This document shows, in pieces, positions 7,308-9,503 of a DNA stretch of 9,503 nt. Source of the DNA: Alphaproteobacteria bacterium (GTDB lineage Bacteria > Pseudomonadota > Alphaproteobacteria > ATCC43930 > CGMCC-115725). Numbering within the stretch: the first letter of the stretch is position 1; every line of letters starts with the position of its first letter. Location of the stretch: the NCBI GenBank assembly GCA_005888425.1, contig VAZF01000294.1, positions 1 to 9,503 on the forward strand, read 5' to 3'. Under the pieces are notes generated by a model. It saw nothing but the letters and a program-made list of their open reading frames with translations, did not search any database and had not been told where the DNA came from. A program made the translations under genes and the position numbers.

Positions 7308-7529
7308 ATGGCGGAAATGGCCGATCCGTTTGAACGCAAGTCGCTGAAGCTATTGGCGCAAGCCGGGCAAACATTGAACCAGATCGTCGGCGAAGGTCTG
7401 TGCGATGAGCCGCGGCCGGAATTTGGACAGCATTTTCGAATCGGCGCCGACGGGAATCATCGAACATCGTGCGGCGACCGCGGTGCAGATCAACAGCGGC
7501 GGGCTTTTCCGGGAGATTTTGCGCATTAA
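7308..7529 (+). CDS. Doubtful small ORF, possibly a frameshifted remnant
   Basis: 73 codons from ATG 7308 with GGAG ten bases upstream. I recognise no family. The first 31 or so residues (MAEMADPFERKSLKLLAQAG and onward) look protein-like, helical, with GC-rich third positions. After about 7400 the frame turns into unnatural composition, rich in His, Arg, Cys and Asp with AT-rich third positions, while the aminotransferase frame (+1 relative) becomes protein-like from ATG 7405. It overlaps that longer frame by 125 bases. Options: a genuine small protein; an ancestral small gene or aminotransferase N-terminus broken by a single-base indel near 7400; or chance. I lean to the second, weakly. Confidence 0.25.
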   Translation: MAEMADPFERKSLKLLAQAGQTLNQIVGEGLCDEPRPEFGQHFRIGADGNHRTSCGDRGADQQRRAFPGDFAH

Positions 7530-7614
7530 AGTGGGCCAGGAGGCGTCTAGCTCTCGCAAACCGGACGATGCCCCCGTAGACTGGCCGCAACCCGATATCG
7601 CAGCGAAGCCGCGC

Positions 7615-8847
7615 ATGCCCGAAGAGTTCTATCGCATCAAGCGCCTGCCGCCCTACGTGTTCGCGGAGGTCAATACGCTGAAGGCGCAGGCCCGCGCGCA
7701 GGGCCGCGACGTCATCGACCTCGGCATGGGCAACCCCGACGGGCCGACGCCGCCGCATATCGTCGCCAAGCTGGTCGAGGCGGTGCAGAACCCGAAGACG
7801 CACGGCTATTCGACCTCGCGCGGGATTCCCGGGCTCAGGCGCGCCTATGCCGCCTATTACGCGCGCCGCTTTAATGTCGAGCTCGACCCCGAGCGCGAGA
7901 TCATCGTGACCTTGGGCTCGAAGGAAGGGTTCGCGAACTTGGCGCAGGCGATCACCGCGCCGGGCGACACGATCCTGGTGCCCAACCCGTGCTACCCGAT
8001 CCATTCGTTTGGATTCATCATGGCGGGCGCCTCGGTGCGGCATGTGCCGGTCGGACCGGATGTCGATTTCCTCGCCGAATTGAAAAAGGCGGTGCAGCAC
8101 TCGATCCCGGCGCCGCTGGCGGTCGTGCTGAATTTTCCGGCCAACCCGACGGCGCAGACCGTCGATCTCGATTTCTACGCCGAGGTCGTCGATTTCTGCC
8201 GCCATCAGGGCATCTATGTGCTGTCCGATCTCGCCTATGCCGAGATCTATTTCGACGGGAAGCCGCCGCCCTCTATCCTCGAAGTGCCGGGGGCGCGCGA
8301 CATCGCGGTCGAGTTCACCTCGCTCAGCAAGACCTATTCGATGGCCGGCTGGCGGATCGGGTTTGCGGTCGGGAATGCCAAGCTCATCGGGGCGTTGGGG
8401 CGCGTCAAATCCTATCTCGATTACGGCGCCTTTACGCCGATCCAGGTCGCCGCGACCGCGGCGCTGAACGGACCGCAGGATTGCATCGCCGAGATCCGCG
8501 AGCGCTACAAGGCGCGGCGCGATGTGCTGATGGATGGGCTGCATCAGGCTGGTTGGGACATTCCGGCGCCGGGCGGGACGATGTTCGCCTGGGCGCCGAT
8601 CCCCGAAGAGTTTCGCAATCTCGGCAGCCTCGGGTTTTCGAAGCTGCTGCTGGAGCGCGCCAATGTCGCCGTCTCACCCGGCTCCGGTTTTGGCGAATAT
8701 GGCGAGGGGTTTGTCCGCATCGCGCTGGTCGAGAACCGGCAGCGCCTCCGCCAGGCAACCCGCAACATCAAGGCCTTTCTGTCCGGCCGCAACGACACCC
8801 CGGAACTGCGCCGCGCGATGCGCGCCACGGCCGCGGCGGCGCAGTAG
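7615..8847 (+). CDS. alaC: AlaC-like PLP-dependent aminotransferase
   Basis: Class I/II fold-type I aminotransferase, cytosolic, 410 residues from ATG 7615 (E. coli AlaC has 412). It probably makes alanine from pyruvate and glutamate. The start MPEEFYRIKRLPPYVF matches the family opening and the block GMGNPDGPTPPH closely follows AlaC, as does HGYSTSRGIPGLRRA. PLP-site residues are all visible: GSKEG for the phosphate loop, N177 in FPANPTAQ, D205 and Y208 in SDLAYAEIY, Schiff-base lysine K239 in SLSKTYSMAGWRIGF, and carboxylate-binding R368 in FVRIALVENR. Relatives are often annotated LL-diaminopimelate aminotransferase, so the substrate is less sure than the fold. No good Shine-Dalgarno precedes 7615. 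The frame stays open to ATG 7405 (70 extra residues), and GAAGG about nine bases before 7405 makes the longer form possible. Homoserine dehydrogenase, a neighbour I recall in some alphaproteobacteria, does not follow here. Confidence 0.88.
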   Translation: MPEEFYRIKRLPPYVFAEVNTLKAQARAQGRDVIDLGMGNPDGPTPPHIVAKLVEAVQNPKTHGYSTSRGIPGLRRAYAAYYARRFNVELDPEREIIVTLGSKEGFANLAQAITAPGDTILVPNPCYPIHSFGFIMAGASVRHVPVGPDVDFLAELKKAVQHSIPAPLAVVLNFPANPTAQTVDLDFYAEVVDFCRHQGIYVLSDLAYAEIYFDGKPPPSILEVPGARDIAVEFTSLSKTYSMAGWRIGFAVGNAKLIGALGRVKSYLDYGAFTPIQVAATAALNGPQDCIAEIRERYKARRDVLMDGLHQAGWDIPAPGGTMFAWAPIPEEFRNLGSLGFSKLLLERANVAVSPGSGFGEYGEGFVRIALVENRQRLRQATRNIKAFLSGRNDTPELRRAMRATAAAAQ

Positions 8848-8851
8848 CTCT

Positions 8852-8888
8852 GGCGCGGAGGGCGCCTCTGCGCCGCTGTTAACGGCGG
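8852..8888 (+). terminator. Overlapping hairpins after alaC, probable terminator region
   Basis: Five bases after the stop, GGCGCGGAG (8852-8860) pairs with CTCTGCGCC (8866-8874), a 9-bp stem with one G-U pair and loop GGCGC. A second stem, CCGCTG (8873-8878) with CGGCGG (8883-8888) and loop TTAA, shares two bases with it and is followed by AATTT. Only a short T stretch follows, so this is a candidate rather than a textbook intrinsic terminator. Confidence 0.45.
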
Positions 8889-8943
8889 AATTTCGCATCC
8901 GGCCAGCGCAAGCTTCTGATTCGGTTCGCTTCTTCGCCGAAAC

Positions 8944-9015
8944 ACAGCGGCGTATAACAGCGGAAAACAGTGGCGAAACAGCGAGAAAACAGCGACACGT
9001 TTGCCACAATCAGCG
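8944..9015. repeat. Phased ACAGYG short-repeat array
   Basis: The core CAGCG or CAGTG begins at 8945, 8958, 8968, 8979, 8990 and 9011, mostly as ACAG(C/T)G(G/A) with A-rich spacers. The steps are 13, 10, 11, 11 and 21 bases, close to one or two helical turns, so all cores face the same side of DNA. A further CAGCG lies at 8904. The repeats are noncoding as far as I can tell. Similar ACAGGG/ACAGCG-rich intergenic elements occur in other alphaproteobacteria, to my recollection, but I cannot search. Confidence 0.6.
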
Positions 9016-9058
9016 CAATTTATTAGAACATTAATGCTACGATACTCGCATATAGACC

Positions 9059-9086
9059 CTAGGTGTTCCCCATACAAAACCTCCTC
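9059..9086 (-). other. Minus-strand four-codon ORF behind a perfect ribosome binding site
   Basis: On the minus strand GAGGAGG (9086-9080) lies six bases before ATG (9073-9071), which reads Met-Gly-Asn-Thr then TAG (9061-9059). The site is as good as any in the window but leads to a minimal ORF. It may be the remnant of a gene start, a leader peptide or coincidence. The frame beginning at TTG 9077 is longer but sits too close to the Shine-Dalgarno and runs as a shadow over alaC. Confidence 0.25.
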
Positions 9087-9190
9087 GGATCGATGCTCTT
9101 AACGCCATATGGGCGTACTTGTCACGATGTCAAGAACGTAAAGTGAACTCAAGGGCCGGCGTCGGGCTGATTCGGGCGACACGCCTGGTG

Positions 9191-9207
9191 AAAAGGGGTC
9201 AGCACCC
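9191..9207 (-). terminator. Weak intrinsic terminator for the minus-strand membrane gene
   Basis: Read on the minus strand, GGGT (9207-9204), loop GCTG, ACCC (9199-9196) is followed by C and TTTT (9194-9191), eight bases beyond the TGA stop. The position and T-run fit an intrinsic terminator, but the stem is only four pairs. Confidence 0.3.
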
Positions 9208-9214
9208 GGACAGC

Positions 9215-9503
9215 TCAGCTCGCCGGGACCTCATGGACGACGTCCTCCAGCGGCGAGGGCTTGACGTCGAGAGGCGGCGAAAATGGGCGTTCCTCGATCG
9301 CGACGAGGCCGAGCCCAATAATCGCGGTTATCGAGAAAATCGTTAAGGCGGCAATCTGCGGCCGCGGGGTCTCCAGATGCACCGAGGCGATCGCGAGTTG
9401 TGTTAGGAGCCCAAGGATCAGGAGGGTTGCCCACCTGACCTCGTCCGTGCGGTCGGCTGCGAGCTCAATCCGGGTCTCTCGCAAGGTGTGCAGCTTCAGC
9501 GCG
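9215..9503 (-). CDS. C-terminal part of a DUF4239-like membrane protein
   Basis: The frame enters from the right edge and ends at TGA 9217-9215; 95 full codons are visible and the N-terminus lies outside. A charged stretch (RETRIELAADRTDEVRW) leads into two hydrophobic helices, about 9418-9362 (LLILGLLTQLAIASVHL) and 9337-9302 (LTIFSITAIIGLGLVAI), and then a short tail ERPFSPPLDVKPSPLEDVV. This arrangement of paired membrane helices with 'LLTQLAIA-VHL', then 'RPF-n-SP' near the end, resembles the C-termini of DUF4239 (bestrophin-like) proteins as I remember them; no function is established for these. TTG 9484 is in frame, but the reading continues open upstream, so an internal start there is unlikely. 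It is convergent with alaC. Coding status is fairly secure, the family assignment moderate. Confidence 0.65.
   Translation of the reverse strand, partial: ALKLHTLRETRIELAADRTDEVRWATLLILGLLTQLAIASVHLETPRPQIAALTIFSITAIIGLGLVAIEERPFSPPLDVKPSPLEDVVHEVPAS

Larger units (their letters stand above)
8848..9214. other. Spacer between alaC and the minus-strand membrane gene
   Basis: 367 bases between convergent genes with no gene I can support. It contains terminator-like hairpins (8852-8888), a phased ACAGYG repeat array (8944-9015), an AT-richer patch (about 9008-9060) and a minus-strand four-codon ORF (9059-9073). It also has an ACGCC/GGCGT inverted repeat at 9102-9116 and a weak minus-strand terminator at 9191-9207. 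The plus-strand pair TTGCCA (9001-9006) and TAGAAC (9024-9029), with a 17-base spacer, resembles a sigma-70 promoter but leads to no recognisable plus-strand gene in the window. Confidence 0.55.

Noticed and set aside
7291..8544. 417-codon minus-strand open frame opposite alaC
   Set aside because: Antisense shadow; no recognisable family and the plus-strand enzyme is unambiguous.
8944..9015. CRISPR array
   Set aside because: Units are only 6-7 bases with 10-13-base period and no unique spacers of CRISPR length; no cas gene.
9195..9210. GGGGTCAGCACCC as a possible insertion-sequence end
   Set aside because: No partner inverted repeat, target duplication or transposase nearby; better explained as a weak terminator of the minus-strand gene.
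9119..9346. 75-codon plus-strand open frame
   Set aside because: Overlaps the membrane-protein frame antisense, is Arg-rich and has no ribosome site.

Overview
The window reads as a chromosomal segment of a GC-rich alphaproteobacterium. The evidence is the RNase E, whose N-terminus and large acidic insertion inside the S1 domain follow the alphaproteobacterial pattern; the rne / mrcA / prfB neighbourhood, which is common in that class; and strong GC bias at third codon positions. I cannot name the genus. Nothing here looks like a phage, plasmid, defence or biosynthetic island. Most of it is core gene content, and the unexplained material lies in the three intergenic stretches.

Layout: (1) 1-2950, minus strand: rne, ribonuclease E, open at the left edge, so its C-terminal end is missing. 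(2) 2951-3453: a divergent spacer of about 500 bases with several strong hairpins and a candidate mrcA promoter. (3) 3454-5943, plus: mrcA, the bifunctional penicillin-binding protein 1A. (4) 5970-7092, plus: prfB, release factor 2, read through an in-frame TGA by a classic programmed +1 frameshift at 6036-6042. It begins 26 bases after mrcA, so the two probably share a transcript. (5) 7093-7614: a mixed region with inverted repeats, a REP-like C-rich repeat, a four-codon ORF behind a strong Shine-Dalgarno sequence, and a stretch where the coding signal appears to change frame. (6) 7615-8847, plus: an AlaC-like PLP-dependent aminotransferase. (7) 8848-9214: a spacer with terminator-like hairpins, a helically phased ACAGYG repeat array and a second four-codon ORF behind a strong Shine-Dalgarno sequence, this time on the minus strand. 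(8) 9215-9503, minus: the C-terminal end of a membrane protein resembling DUF4239 proteins, open at the right edge.

The core genes serve RNA decay (rne), septal and side-wall peptidoglycan synthesis (mrcA), translation termination at UAA/UGA (prfB) and alanine/glutamate transamination (alaC-like). They form a housekeeping neighbourhood rather than one pathway. I found no convincing new multi-gene system. The most interesting leftovers are the phased ACAGYG array, the two minimal ORFs, and the frame switch upstream of the aminotransferase.
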